The notes: a model not told the origin generated them from the letters alone. Positions 33,411 to 45,904 are shown, counted from the first letter of the stretch. The stretch is 64,000 nt of DNA from Naganishia liquefaciens (GCA_013423385.1 BLZA01000058.1:496001-560000); one strand, 5' to 3'. Translations and numbers: made by a program.

Positions 33411-35549
33411 TCACCCCCGTGAACCCATCGCTGACAAATTCCTCCCCCGCGAGCCTACCGACGCATCTCGCCCTTCACCACTCACCACCGACCCAGCCCT
33501 CACGCGTGCGGCACTACCCGACAAATCCCGCCGACTTGTCGTCGCCGCCTGGCTCTTCTGCCGTGGTCTGGGTGCGGCGGCGTTGCCTTCTGGGCCGTCC
33601 GGCGTGGCACTGCCGATGGGAAGGGCGTCACGCGGCGTTTGCAGGAATTCCGGAGGGAACCCGGGCGTAGGGAAGTCGGTGGTTTGGTAGCAGCATGCGC
33701 ACATGGGTACCGTCGGCAGCTCGGTTGTGCCGTCGGTTTTTTTCTCGGTGTCTAAGGGGTTACGCCGACGAGATGAGTGGGGGCATAGTGGAAACATGTG
33801 AGGCAGGGGGACTTACATTCCGGCAACTTGACACGCTCGGCGATGCAGCAGCACGATGCCAAAAAGCACGGCACGGTCAACACGAGCATGCGCATCTCGC
33901 CCGTCTGGTTCCCGCCCGGGATCGGTTCCCCGCCGATCGTCTCGCCCTCGATGGAGAAGAAGATCCGAAATGCAATCTCGTGCTGTACGCGCATCAGGGT
34001 GGACGTGCTGCGGCGGGCTCGCGCATCAGTTGTGCCTCCGCCCCCCACGAACGAACGAAAACCCCGCCCAGAACTCACCCTGCGACCGTCGTCGGCCTCG
34101 CCTTGGATTCATCCGAAATCCGTACTTTATCCTGCTGCCACACGTAAATCCCCGGCGCCACATCCCTCCCGCGTCCCCTGGGCGGACCCTCCCAAAGCAC
34201 GGGCGTCGTGCCCCTCCTCGGCCTCCGATCGGCCGGAACGGACCCGTCCGTACATAGCGGGATCTTTTCAACGGGACACGTCACTTCGACGGGGTTGTAT
34301 TGTTCTTGGCCGTTGGGATTGAAGCGGTATTCCTCGGGCGGGGTGATGTAAAAGGTTTGGTGCAGGTGGAGGTGGATGGCAAAGATGGTGCATCCGGGGA
34401 CGAGGCTCGTCAGTTCGAGGCGCGGAATCACGTAGCCCCCGACGGAGAACTTTTTTGGGATTCCCACCGAGTCAGCCCAAATTCCCGGGGGCGAGGAAAA
34501 TCCCCCTGCGGTACGTACCGAATCACTCAAGAGGTATACCTGCCATGCACCGATACCCGGTGCGACGCCCGACTTGTGCGCCCGAAGTGCGTGTGTGCCC
34601 GTCGTCGGGTTCGGATTAGCAATAACGGCCATATTTTTACACCATGTCTGTCGCCGGCGTTCAAGGCCCGTCTGCGTCTCGAGCGAGGAATCCGAGGAAT
34701 TGTGGGATGCCGTCATGGCGTATGATTCTGCGAGGGAGGGAGGGAGGGAGGGTGGGCCCCCCGACGTTTAGCTAGGTGATACGGACGGGGAAATGACGGA
34801 ACGCCGGACTCACTGCGCGGAACGTACACCGTCCCACCGCCCTGCCATCGATCGGTGATCATCCTCCGTCCCAAAATCAACGACCCTTCCTCTGTCTGTT
34901 CCTCTACCCCTCCCGGCCCCACCGCCGCCGCCGCCGCCGCCGCCGTCGTCGTCGGCGCCATCATCGCCTCGACGGTGTCCCTCCCCTGCGCGCGATACCC
35001 ATACTCGACGGTGACCCTTACTTGCGGAAGGATGATCCCATGCGAGGAATGTTCGTACGTCGGGAGGCTCGAGGGTACGAGGATGTCAAAGTTGACGCGC
35101 CGGTGAACAAGTTGAGGCTGTGGGGCGGCGGCGTCCGAGGTGGTGGCAGCGGTAGAGGTTGCGACGGCGGTGGACGGCGCGACAAGGACAATCTCATCCT
35201 GTGAAAACGCCTTGTACTGTTCGAAAATGATATATTCCCGCGGCTTTTCATCCGTCGGCGCGAGCTTGTACCGATACACGACGACGAGCCCGACTCTGAC
35301 GTTTACAATCTGCACACACGGATCCGCCGCGATACTGGCGTGTCCGAAAAGCAAGGTATCATCGGGAATCCCATTCGCGCCCGCGACCGAGGCTTCTTCG
35401 ATCGGGTCGAGGGACGACGCAGGGAGGACGGAGCGCGGGTGGACGACGACGAGGTCGTTTTGGAGGCGGATGCGGGTCGTGAGGCGCGGTGCGGGGAGAC
35501 GGTCCTTGATGAAATATCGCTTGAGCTTGGACAGTTGAGATGACTGCAT
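33411..35549 (-). CDS. Arrestin-like (ART-type) trafficking adaptor
   Basis: Exons read from 35549 down: 34814..35549, 34519..34727, 34079..34449, 33817..34007, 33411..33751; 615 aa. Beta-rich N-terminal and C-terminal arrestin halves are suggested by IVNVRVGLVVVYRYKL, VNFDILVPSSLPTYE, then YVIPRLELTSLVPGCTIFAI and ALRAHKSG. The tail holds PVEKIPLC and a late Ser/Arg/Pro-rich segment with CACCY. Fungal ARTs link plasma-membrane proteins to the Rsp5 ubiquitin ligase; no clear PPxY was seen, so the family call is tentative. An Ala run after TTT at about residue 210 comes from GCC repeats. Intron 1 carries GGGA repeats. Confidence 0.55.
34733..34754. repeat. (GGGA)n microsatellite in an arrestin-gene intron
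   Basis: About five GGGA units on the plus strand next to the acceptor of intron 1. On the transcribed strand it is a CCCT run and may serve as the polypyrimidine tract of that acceptor. Confidence 0.75.
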
Positions 35550-35953
35550 GGTGGTGGCGTGGTGGTGGTAGGGGGGAGACGATGACTAGCACATGGCTGG
35601 CGGCGAGGGTATGTCTGTGGGCTGAGCCGGAGGTAGCATGCTGTATGCTGTATGGGAATGGGCATGGCATGGTGAATGCTAATGAATGAACCCTCTCCCT
35701 CGGGCTTGTCCGCGCGCGACGCACATGATTGGCGCGCACCCACCCTCGCCCAGACCGACTCGGTCGCACACAGCAGAATAGGGCCCGATCAGACGCACGC
35801 GCGGGGATACGCTCCAAACGGGTGGACACCATCGCGCGCGCGTGGCTATCGGCACTCTCAGGCGGGGCTCACAACGAATGTATATCCCAAACGAATGTCT
35901 CTATCAACCGTGCAACAGCTTTGCACACCGCGACGCATCACATTGCATCGCAT
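35550..35953. other. Intergenic, promoter of the arrestin-like gene and 3' flank of ERG25
   Basis: Two minus-strand genes abut this 404-bp gap. Overlapping ORFs on both strands (35303-35832) extend from the arrestin gene and are shadows. Nothing further seen. Confidence 0.4.
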
Positions 35954-37277
35954 CTACTCGAGCTTGCCCTTGGGAACGCCCTCCATCCCGCCCTTTCCCG
36001 CGCCCCGCTCCGCCAGTCGTTCAGCCTTCAACCCTTCCCGCTCGACCTTTTCCAACTCCTTTTTCTCGAGCGCGACCCTTTCCTCGGGCCGTGCGGCCGC
36101 CACACGCTTCTTGTACGCGCGGTACTTGTTATCCGTGCCCAACATGTGGTCCCACCATCGGAAACTGGTCGAGTAATTGTTGACGAATGCCATGTGGTGG
36201 AAATCATGGTGGTCGGCGCCGCTCCAGAACGGAATGATGTGTTGCAGCGACCAAGGGAAATCGTATCCGCTGTGTGCATCCACGGCCTGGAAGAGCCGAA
36301 GGGTGACCCAGACGTAGACGGTGAAGATGTGCAGGTCCGGGCGGGCAAGGCAGTAGAGCAAAGGTCCACCGATCGTGCCCGTGCCGAGGATGAGGACTTC
36401 GAGCGGATGGGCGTATTCCGCAGCGAGACCAAACGGCGCGGCGTATTCGTGGTGCATCTTGTGGATGTGTTTGTAGAGCGGGCCTGCGCACGCGCGCGCG
36501 CGGGGGAGGGGCGAGGAACAGGTTAGCCCGAACGGGTCCACTATCGGGAGTGTGTTCCCCGGCCGGCTCGCTTACCATAGTGCAACGCCCGGTGCGCAAA
36601 GTAGTGGAACATGTCCTCGAATACAAAGAACATGGCGATTTGAATGGCCATCAATTTCCACGACGGGAACGGCACTTGATGCGTCGCGAGACCAAAGTAC
36701 TCTGCGAGAGGATGGAATCCCCAGATCTAGGTACACAGTCCCGTCAGCCCGGTGCACGTGCATTACCACGGGCCAAGCACCACCACCCCGAGACCCACCT
36801 GCGGCAACTCGATCGTGAAATGGGAAAACAAGACCGCCTTGGTACACTTCCACATCTGGGCCTTTGTCGGGACTTTTTCGGGCTGGAGCTTCCACTGACG
36901 AAAGTAGGGGATCCGATCAATGATCATCCAGGGGATGCATCGGCCAAAGTAGACGACCTGGGGCAACGGGGTAAGTAGGTGGTTTTCGGGCGGGGATGAC
37001 GGGGACACTTGCCTCGTGGAGGAGGAACGACATCAGGCCCGTCGCGATGACGGGGTTTCCAATCCAGACATACCACGAGACTAAGAGGACGAGTATAATT
37101 AGTACCGTCTCTCAAACACCTGACCACCTATACATGATCGCGCGGCGGCAACTCACCCCAGAGCCTCTCGAGCACATTGAGCCCGTCGAAATCCGTGTCC
37201 GGGTACAGATCCGCGGCCTTTGTCTGGTTGAACTGGCCGAAGTGGTTTGTAAGGAGGGGCACGTAGGAGGTTGCCAT
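35954..37277 (-). CDS. ERG25: C-4 methylsterol oxidase
   Basis: Five exons read from 37277 down: 37157..37277, 37013..37080, 36799..36957, 36576..36726, 35954..36483; 342 aa. It removes the C-4 methyl groups of sterols in the ER during ergosterol synthesis, together with Erg26 and Erg27. The three His clusters that bind di-iron are present: [19 protein letters not shown]-type (HKMHHEY visible as [10 protein letters not shown]), and HHDFHH. Membrane segments include [19 protein letters not shown] and [20 protein letters not shown] Lys/Arg/Glu-rich tail follows, longer than in yeast. The intron after SFLLHE uses GCAAGT as donor (36958-37012), the only choice that keeps the HE-VVYFGR junction in phase. 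Confidence 0.94.
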
Positions 37278-37638
37278 CGTTGTCGGTGGGGCCAGGGGTT
37301 CCCTTTGGCAAGAGACGGAAAGAAGGGAGCGGATGATAAATAATATAACCTCGCCACTCGGGACGTGGGTGTGCCCCCGGGGGAATCCTCCATCATACGA
37401 CTTTTGCAGCGAGCGGGCGAGGGGATTGTTGTGATCGAACGCGGGAGGGCGAGATCGCGCGCTAAGGAGGGGCCGAGTGGCGGCGTTCGGCGCCCGGTTA
37501 GAGGGGTCGCGGTCGCGGGATCGACCGGGAGCATGACGAATTCAATTACACACAGAGTAGGCAAAGATTCAGAACAAAAGTCCATGTTCACATCCTCGCC
37601 CCCACATCCACCCATTCACCCGTCGCCCCCCACCCACC
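37278..37638. promoter_or_regulatory. Divergent promoter, ERG25 / SDHAF3
   Basis: 361 bp separate the two ATGs. The plus side ends in a CCCACCCACC-type pyrimidine-rich leader. No sterol-response element was identified with confidence. Confidence 0.4.
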
Positions 37639-38323
37639 ATGCTCGCCACTCTCGTACGCAGTGCATCCTCCGTTTCACAAGCGCCCCTCAAGCTCAAAGA
37701 CGCCTCGGCGCAACTCTTGCCCCCGATTCCGTGCGTCCCCCTGTCCCCCTCGCTTCCCGTCCCATCCCCTTGCTAACCCCTACTCTCAGCCTCTACCGCG
37801 CGCTCCTCCGCTCACACCGTGCCCTGCCAGAGGAAATGCGGTACATAGGGGATAGCTACGTGAAAGCAGAGTTTCGTCGGACGAGGGGGACGGACAATCC
37901 GATTCACATTATCGGGTTTTTAAGTCAGTGGAAGGTGTATTTGGATGAGGTCAGGGGCCAGACGGGCCGGGCGTCCGGAAAAGGGGCCAGACCGTTTAGC
38001 GGACGGCCGTTGAATACAGAGTTTTTTGAAAAGGTGCGTGTCGGGAGGGCAAGGGGGCGGATGGTGTGTGCGCCGAGTCTGCTTCCCAGGGACTGAATGT
38101 TCATCGTCGGGAATGCAGTTGTCCGACGAACAAGCAGGACAGATGTACGAACTCATGCACGCCACCCGGGATATCTGGAAGACGTAAGCACGGGTTTTGC
38201 CCCTCCCGCTCGTGCCGAGCTCGTCGTTGATTCCTGGGAAATAGACCAGACGAGCTCGAAGCGCAGGCGGTGCAGCAAGAGGAGGGTGTGGCGACGGAGG
38301 ATCGAAAGACGGGAAAGGAGTAG
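37639..38323 (+). CDS. SDHAF3: Succinate dehydrogenase assembly factor 3 (Acn9/Sdh7 family)
   Basis: Exons 37639..37730, 37790..38033, 38119..38183, 38245..38323; 159 aa, phases close. The LYR motif is formed across intron 1 ([14 protein letters not shown]). It is followed by [15 protein letters not shown] and [16 protein letters not shown], the hallmarks of the Acn9 family. The protein acts in the mitochondrial matrix, protecting the iron-sulfur subunit of complex II during assembly. The N-terminus ([20 protein letters not shown]) is a presequence. An acidic tail ([11 protein letters not shown]) extends past the family core. Confidence 0.93.
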
Positions 38324-38683
38324 GGGAGGTGCGGAGTGTGAGTGGACCGGATTGTGGGGCGAGGGAAGGGGTGCTGATTCGGGGGTTTATAGATTGTTTG
38401 CCGGATGTATACATTGTACATTTCATAATTTCAAAGTTCCAGGGCAGATCGGCTCTCGGCGCATGCTTCGTCTGAGCTTTGGCGTCCTTCTTTACCCGGC
38501 TAAAGGTTGACGTGGCCTCCTTTCATAACCCTTATCCTCGCGTTCCCCCAACGCGAAACCGCAAGGACGAGGCCCGAAAGGAACGCTCGGTTTTCCTATC
38601 CCCTATAGATCCCCGGCTTGCTCCCCTCGCCCGACATGCGCATCCGTCACGGTCGAGCACCCACCGTCGCCCGCCGGAACGTC
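38324..38683. other. Intergenic, promoter of the TB2/DP1-like gene
   Basis: 360 bp between two plus-strand genes. The plus ORFs at 38097-38510 and 38479-38706 run through introns or flanks of the neighbours. Nothing else seen. Confidence 0.4.
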
Positions 38684-40292
38684 ATGTCGAGCACGACCGA
38701 GGCTAAGCCCACCAAGAACCCGACAGAGGGTGAGATCCTCAAGGTAGACTTTGCCTCTTCGGTGCGTCATTCGGCAAGCGGTGCACGTAATTCTTTTTTT
38801 TTTTTTGCTCATGTTCGCCCTCCCCTCAAGATAAGCTCCCTCTTTCCCCCGCTGTTTCGCTTTCTCGAGCTTTTCGGACCCGATCGTGTTCTCTGGCTCG
38901 GGATCGTGTTTGTGTTGCATTTACTCTACTAGTGGGTCCCGCCCGCGCCCCGTCCCCTTGCCCTTCAAGCGCGAGCTGATTCTCCGATTCCGCGGGATAC
39001 AAGCACGACCGCCCCGCGCAGCCTGCTTTTCCTGCTACCGTATCCACTCGTTTACTTGATGCCAATCTACATGTCCATGACGGCGTTGCAGAGACCACAA
39101 GATCCAAAGGGTCGGGCATTCTGGTATGTTACGCGGTGGGGCGAGGTTTGCGCGGTGGCTGACCAGTTGATAGGCTGAGTTATTGGGTGTGTCTTCTCGG
39201 GATGGATTTGGTCGAGATGGCCGTGCTTGGACGATGGGCGCAAGCGTTACTTTATTGGCCCGGGGTGAGTTTCCACGCGTGCGCGACGGGTGGGGCCCTC
39301 GGGCTGATCACGCCCCGCCTCCCACTCCCCGCCTCCCACCAGATCAAGGTCGGGGTCGCGCTGTTTCTCATAATGGAGACGACCGACTACAGCGTCGAGC
39401 CCGAAATCGACAAGGATCTCGAGAAGCGGCTCAATACAGAGCGCAGGAATAAACGCAGGCTGTGGACGGCCGAGGCAGTGGACAAGTACAAGATTCGGTC
39501 GGACGAGGCCAAGATGAAAGTAGAACATCGGAAAGAGCTGGAAAAGTCAAAGAAGCGACCGCGGCGGTTCGTGAGTTTGGGCTGGCGGCGGCGACGTGTC
39601 CACTGGCGCCCCGGAGAACTGACGCTTTGCAGCACGCCTTTATGCTCGTTGGGCCCTTTCTACCCGACAAGGCTCACGCCGGTGGACCCGTGATTGACCT
39701 GTACGGCGAGCCGCCGGAGCCCAAGGTCGACAAGGACGGTCGGCCCGTCAAGACGTTTGCCGAACAACGCGATGAAATCCGCGATGCGCTTCTCGACAAG
39801 ATGGAACGCCGCAACGAGACGTTTACCAAGGGATCTGGCCTTGGGAATTGGCTCGATCCCGTTATGGAGATGGGCGGCAAGATTTACGAGCAGAATCCAT
39901 TCACGGACGAACGCGGCAGTATTGCCGAAGCGCACGTCAAGGGTGTCGCCGGGGAGACACCGTACGTCACGCCGTGGGCATCCGATCCGGTCGAGACAAC
40001 GAGCGCCGCCGTCAAACGCGGCGACGTCCCTGCCGATACCGCGAGCCCTCAGCGCGCCAAAGATGTTCAACGTATCAAGTTTGCGCCCATCGTCGATCGG
40101 CGCGAGTTCCCGAGCGATGTCAGGGAGTCGACGATCGGGGCCGAGGCGATGCCCGTGTTGCGGAGGCAGAGGGAGCTGTTGGACTTTGCCGGGTATAATG
40201 AGCATCCAACGGATGAGATTCAAAAGCTGAATAGTACGAGGGTCGGGTACCGTGACTCTGCGACCGAGGCCATGATCAAGAACAAGATGTAG
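38684..40292 (+). CDS. TB2/DP1/HVA22 (REEP/Yop1)-like membrane protein
   Basis: Exons 38684..38761, 38831..38931, 39022..39123, 39174..39264, 39343..39570, 39633..40292; 419 aa. Hydrophobic hairpins are VLWLGIVFVLHLLYYLLFLL, then PLVYLMPIYMSM, LSYWVCLLGMDLVEM and IKVGVALFLI. The order P-x-Y-x-S-x-x-AL, then the YW segment, then a second hairpin, resembles the TB2/DP1/HVA22 domain that bends ER membrane. The C-terminal 280 residues are charged and polar, longer than in yeast Yop1, and end MIKNKM. Exon 1 could instead stop at 38743 with donor GTAGAC; I chose GTGCGT at 38762, which matches donors used next door. The family call rests on pattern memory and is moderate. Confidence 0.55.
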
Positions 40293-41068
40293 GCGACGAT
40301 GCGATCCCATGCTGTGTGTAGCCATAAAAACGGGCGCCGAGAAACGTCGCGCAAGCTACGGTATGGGGGACGGGGACGCGAGGCAAAGGAAAAACGCGTC
40401 GGGCGCGTTTGGGGACTGCTTCCGTCGATTGCGAGAAATGGATAGTCGAGGTCTTGGCGACTCCTGGCAACCAGGTGAAACAGCTTTTCCAGACGAGCGA
40501 AAAGAGGGGGACTTGTGTTGTAATTTCGATAAAATTGCGCTTTTCGCCCAGAAGAGGCCCTTTTATGGATGATTTTCTCGCTCTATAAGCCAACAGTGTG
40601 CCGCGCGGTGTGCCGCTCCCCCCGCTCATCTCCGCCAAGCATCTTGGGTGCAAGCTACGGGATAGCCTATCACGTCCCCTTTGCGGGAATCCTTGCCTTT
40701 TGTCTTTGCAGGACTGCGCATACGGCACAAGCCCCTTGGCCTGGACCGCCTCCGCGCCCTGACCTGGACGAGAGTTCCACAAAGTAAACATCCCAGGGAC
40801 GGGGGGACAAGGCAATTTCATGGCATTCCATTTGATCCGCGCGCCATGCCAAGCTCAAAAGATTGCAAAGGACCAACGGTGATGCCTAGAAGCGGCAACG
40901 TCAAGGGTCTCGAGGATGGATGGAATGGGATGGGATGGCAATTGTCGTCAGAGTCGAAACGTTGTTGTTGTATGTCTGTGACAACGGGTTGATTCAAAGC
41001 CATCTATCATCTCCCTCGATTATCACTTGCCCAACGCCTGCATCCAGCAACCTGCTTGCTCGAGGACA
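40293..41068. other. Intergenic, promoter of the KRE6-like gene
   Basis: 776 bp between two plus-strand genes. No supported ORF on either strand (40276-40821 minus is unsupported). Includes GATGGATGGAATGGGATGGG-type short repeats at about 40915-40935. Confidence 0.4.
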
Positions 41069-43450
41069 ATGTCACATAACCCGTTTAGGGACTATTTGGA
41101 GGACGACCGCTCAGATCTTGCACCCCTTCGACGAGTCTCCTCATCAGCCGAGATGAGCACCTTTGGCTATTCACCGTACGTTTCCCATCGCATGCTGCCA
41201 TCTTGACCAGCTAACTCACCCTCGCTGCCAGAAATCCTAATCACGGGATGTATAGCAACTCGCCGACCCCGAGCGAAAAGCACGCCGTCTTTGCGTCCAC
41301 CAACCAAGTCTCGGCCATGCTCAACGATCTCGACGACACGGCCGAAGAAGCGTGGGAACGCACCGTCAACGAAAAGGATTCCGTCAACGCCTTCTCGGCC
41401 CGTGGGTGGATGAACATTGGCGCGCTCGTGCTCATCGTCGCCGCGCTCATTGGCGTGTTCTGCGTCTTGCCCGTCACGACGCAGGTGCGTTCCGACAGAC
41501 GCGAGCAAGGAAGGATTGAACAGGGCGGGATCAATGACTGGAGTTATAACCTCGGCGGCATCAATGCGACCGGTCAACGTCCTGCTCAGCCGCGGGAATT
41601 GATCGATCCGGATACGCCGCTCGAGTTGTACACGCGTACGGGCTTTGACGGCAAGCAGTGGAGCTTGAAGTTTAGCGACGAATTCAACGTCGATGGCCGG
41701 ACGTTCTTCCCCGGGGATGATCCGTTCTGGGAGGCCGTCGATCTGCATTACCACGGTACCAACGATTGGGAATGGTATGATCCGAGTATGTGAAAAAAAG
41801 TTTTCTGTGACGATCATCGCTGACGTCGTTCCAGGCGCGGCCCATACCGAGGGAGGCTCGCTCATCATCACACAGACGATGGAACCGATCCACAATCTCA
41901 ACTTCAAATCAGCCATGATTCAGGGATGGAACAAGGTGTGCTTTTACGGCTCGATGTACTTTGAAGGTGAGTGGATAGAAATCAGAATCAAGGGATTGTG
42001 GCTGATACCGTCTCTTCCAGTTTCGGTCAGTTTGCCTGGAAACAATTATGTCGGTGGCTTTTGGCCTGGTATCTGGACATTTGGAAATCTCGGCAGAGCA
42101 GGATACACTGGAACAACGGACGGCGTGAGTACCTTGATTCGCGTGGCGACTCGAGCTGACCTTGCTGCAGACATGGCCGTAGGTGTTTAGTCGTTACCCC
42201 CCCCCCCCCCCCCCCCCCCTGTCTCTTGGCTGACTCCCCCGCAGATACACTTACGACTCGTGCGACACCGGCATCCTCCCGAATCAAACTTGGGTCAACG
42301 GCACCGGTCCCGAAGCCGCGCTCTCCTCGGGCGGTAACGGCGGTTCACTGAGCTACCTCCCCGGCATGCGCTGGAACAACTGCCTCTGCCCCGGCCAGGA
42401 ATCCGAACACCCGGGTCCCAACTTGACGATCGGTCGTGCCGCGCCCGAGATTGACGCCGTTGAGGCGCAGATCAGGGTCAGGGATGCCAAGGGCGAGGTC
42501 TCGCAGAGTTTCCAGATTGCGCCGTTCGATGCGCGGTACGAGGTCCCGAATGCGACGCATGAGATTTACGATCCGAGTGTCACATTTCTAAATTCGTACT
42601 GGGGCAGTACGTACCAGCAGGCCGTATCCTACCTGACAGACGTCGAGAGCCAGTATTATGTCGAGAATTCCCCGGCATTCGGCGTCTTTGGATTCGAATA
42701 CGTCGGTGAGTCCGGCTTTCTCGGAGTGAGCCCGCAAGTGCACGACGACTGACGGTTCTCGGGAAAACAGGCAACGAAAACACCCGGGGCGACAATTATA
42801 TCACCTGGGTAGCGAACGGTCGACCGAGTTGGACAATGCACGCCGAGAGTATCGGGCCGAACCCAGAGGCCGACATTGGTCAGCGACTGGTATCCGAGGA
42901 GCCAATGTATTTGATTCTCAACTTTGGTGCGTTTTGTGGGGCTATCGGGGCGTCGGCATGATTGCTGATGCGTGAATGACAGGTCTTTCGAACAATTTCC
43001 AGTCAGTGACATTCAACCAGCTGAGTAAGTGTCAGTCACGGAAGCCCTTTGAGTGATGTTAACTTAGCCTCCGCACAGAATGGCCCGCACGTATGGGTAG
43101 GTCTTTACGGGTACTTGTAGCGCCGCAACCCCTTAACCCTTGCTCTGCCAGCCATCGACTATGTTCGCGTATGGCAATCGGATGAATTCGGCAAAATGGG
43201 CTGTGACCCACCGGAAAGGCCGACTGCCAAATACATTGCGGATCATCTGGACGTTTATTCCGAGTGCGTACCGCTGGCGCGCCAGATGTCGGTTGACGAG
43301 CTAATCTTGCGGGCGCTCGTCCAGCCCGAACATCACGGTGTGGCAGGACACCAAGTACCCCTGGCCACGGAATAGGCTACAGCGTACGTGAGGGAGACAT
43401 CCAAAGGGGCGTCTGCTGACTTTTTGTCAATAGACGGTTGCGATGATTAA
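41069..43450 (+). CDS. KRE6: Beta-1,6-glucan synthesis-associated protein, KRE6/SKN1 family (GH16)
   Basis: Twelve exons: 41069..41175, 41232..41785, 41835..41966, 42021..42124, 42171..42178 (8 nt), 42245..42705, 42771..42926, 42983..43024, 43079..43096, 43152..43263, 43325..43383, 43434..43450; 589 aa, all phases close. I chose the ATG at 41069 because 28 in-frame codons (MSHNPFRDYLEDDRSD) precede the next ATG. A cytosolic tail, then one membrane segment (IGALVLIVAALIGVFCVLPV), then a lumenal GH16-like domain. It has FPGDDPFWEAVDL, GGFWPGIWTFGNLGR, YTYDSCDTG and the catalytic-type EIDAVE. Kre6 acts in the Golgi and at the membrane to build beta-1,6-glucan of the cell wall. Confidence 0.95.
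42197..42219 (+). repeat. C23 homopolymer in an intron
   Basis: Twenty-three consecutive C bases inside the 66-nt intron between the 8-nt exon and exon 6 of the KRE6-like gene. They lie in the pyrimidine tract before the acceptor. Confidence 0.9.
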
Positions 43451-43818
43451 ACTTTCACAAAGGGCAGGAGCAACGTGCAGCGCACGATAGACTAGATGAC
43501 ATAACGACCAGCGCCACAGTGTGGGCGTATAAAGGACTCGGATAGATGGACGATTGAATGGATGGATGGATGGATGGATGAACGGATGAACGGACACGGC
43601 GGACAACACAGCACATTGAAATGTATCTACCATACCCCACGCATGTAGTTTTATCGAATCGAATCGACGGGTGACGGGCGACGCGAGGGGCTTACGGGTT
43701 ACGTAACGCTGGCGATTCGTCAGATCAGCCAGTCGAGCCAGCGCGGTGTTCGGGCAAAGATAACTGCAGCGGTGGAATGGCAGGTGGAATGGCAACCGGA
43801 TACCGCACAAGCGTAATC
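43451..43818. other. Intergenic with a (GATG)n microsatellite
   Basis: Between the KRE6-like and aldehyde dehydrogenase genes. It contains five to six GATG units followed by two GAACG-type units at about 43555-43592. Otherwise nothing seen. Confidence 0.55.
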
Positions 43819-45610
43819 ATGTCCTCCGAGCTCCCCCAGATACAGACCACCATCTCGCCCATCGACCAGCAGCCCGTGCTCACGCGGCCGCTGCTCACAG
43901 ACGACCAGCTCGACCATGTCATCGGTGAGAGCGTGCGCGCGTACAAGGCCTGGCGCAAGGTATCCCTCGACGACAGGCTTGCGATTGCCGAGAAATGGAT
44001 GGTACGTACGGCAAGGGGATGTGGATTGCTCTGTACTCATCAAGAACGCCTCGTTGCAGACGGAATTCGAAAAGATGAAAGACGTCCTTGCGGAGGAAAT
44101 CACGCTTCAGATGGGCCGACCCATCTCGCAAACGCCCGGCGAGATCATGGGCACGCTCGGTCGTGCCAAACACCTGATCAGTATCGCACGAGAGTCTCTT
44201 GCGGATATTCCGCAGACAGACACAGATACGGATGCGCTCAAGCGGACGATCCGAAGGGAGCCGTTGGGTGTTGTGGCGATTGTTGCGCCGTGGAAGTGAG
44301 CATGAATCTACCTCGAAGTATCGCAGAAGGGGGCTGAATTCTTTCTTTCGGCTAGCTTTCCCTACTTGACAATGATCAACTCAGTCTTGCCCGCGCTCAT
44401 CGCAGGCAACACCGTCATCATCAAGCCTTCCCCGCAAACACCGACCCCGGCTGAGCGCCTCTGCTCCACGCTCGCGCTCGCCGGCCTGCCGCCCAACGTC
44501 GCCCAAGTCGTCCATCTCTCCCCCGCCGGCACGTCCCGCCTCGCGCAGGACCCGCGCGTCGGGTTTTTGAGCTTTACGGGCAGCGTGCAGGGCGGAAAGC
44601 AGCTTGCCAAGGCGGCGGTGGATTGCGAGGCATTTAAGGGCGTTGGATTGGAGTTGGGCGGCAAGGATCCGGCGTACGTCAGGCCTCAAGTTGACGTCAA
44701 GTGGGCCGCGGCGGAGCTCGTGGATGGTCAGTCCCCGGCAGTGATCTCCGAAAAAAAAAGCCCTGGAGGCTGACTCGTTCTGCTCTTTCCTTAGGGGCCA
44801 TGTTCAACTCGGGTCAATCCTGCTGCGGCATCGAGCGCATCTACGTCCACGCCTCCATCTACGAGCCCTTCATTGCTGAATTTGCGTCCGTTGCGCGCGC
44901 GTACAAGCTCGGTGACCCACGCAGCAGGGAAGCCAACCTCGGACCGGTGGTCAGCGTGGCCAGCGCCGACCGAATTCGGAAGCAGGTCCGCGATGCCGTG
45001 GCGGCCGGGGCGAAAGAGTTGGTCGGGCAAGAAGGCTTCGATGCCGAGAAGGAGGGCAATGCGTTTGTCGGGCCCAAGGTGTTGGTCGACGTAACGCACG
45101 AGATGGACGTTATGATGGAGGAAGTGAGTTGCCCGCCGGTTGCGGGGTTCCGTGTTCCTGATCGACGTTTACCCTTTCGCGACAGACGTTTGGGCCGGTC
45201 GTCGGCATCATGAAGGTGGATTCCGACGAGGAAGCGCTCACGCTCATGAACGACTCTCCTTACGGTCTCGTACGTCCCGCCGCCTGGGGTCTCAAATGGC
45301 ACTACTAACTCCCACCTCTTCAGACCGCCTCGATCTGGACCGACATTGACGCCCCCGGCGCTGCCGAGGCGTTTGAAATGTTTGCACAGGAGCTGGAGAC
45401 GGGCACGGTCTTTCTCAACCGGTGCGACTTTTTGGACCCGGCACTGGCGTGGACGGGCGTCAAGAATAGCGGTCGCGGCGTTAGTTTGTCCAAGTTTGGT
45501 GAGTATCAAGGTTGGGGGCAGTGACGACACGGAGGCTAAAGTGTATTTTCGTAGGGTACGATCAGTTGACGCGGCCCAAGTCGATTCACATGAAGATCAA
45601 GACGACGTAA
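43819..45610 (+). CDS. Aldehyde dehydrogenase
   Basis: Seven exons: 43819..44001, 44060..44295, 44356..44726, 44795..45123, 45186..45269, 45324..45498, 45555..45610; 477 aa, phases close. NAD(P)-dependent oxidation of an aldehyde to an acid. Landmarks in order: VAIVAPWNFPYLT (N split by intron 2), IKPSPQTP for cofactor binding, FTGSVQGGK, the general base in LELGGKDPAYV, the catalytic Cys in NSGQSCCGIERIYV, and TFGPVVGI. The end WTGVKNSGRG..YDQLTRPKS is typical. No presequence, so probably cytosolic. The two adjacent Cys at the active site leave the nucleophile at the first of the pair by alignment. Substrate cannot be told from sequence. Confidence 0.94.
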
Positions 45611-45904
45611 AAGCGGCTCGCCCAAGACAGGATCCATACGTTGTAGAAGAAACATCGTGTATGCAGGATACACATTGAATGTGAAAGACCATTGCCGGGA
45701 TTCCTTCTAATTCGCCGGCCCCGTCTGCGGCCTCGTTATTTCCCTCGTCGTCTGTCGATAATGGTAGTATCGATTCGCGGCCGTATCGCTTCGTCCCAGC
45801 TGATCCGCAGGCCAGCCGAGGATGATGATGCTGTTAAACGCCATCAGTCGTTTGGTCCCGGTGCGGGACGGAGATACGTTACAGCCATTGAATGATCAAG
45901 ACCG

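Noticed and set aside
39660-40325. 221-codon open frame on the minus strand
   Set aside because: Antisense to the last exon of the TB2/DP1-like gene; shadow of its codon pattern.
41167-41916. 249-codon open frame on the minus strand
   Set aside because: Antisense to KRE6-like exon 2 and crosses its introns. No recognisable features.
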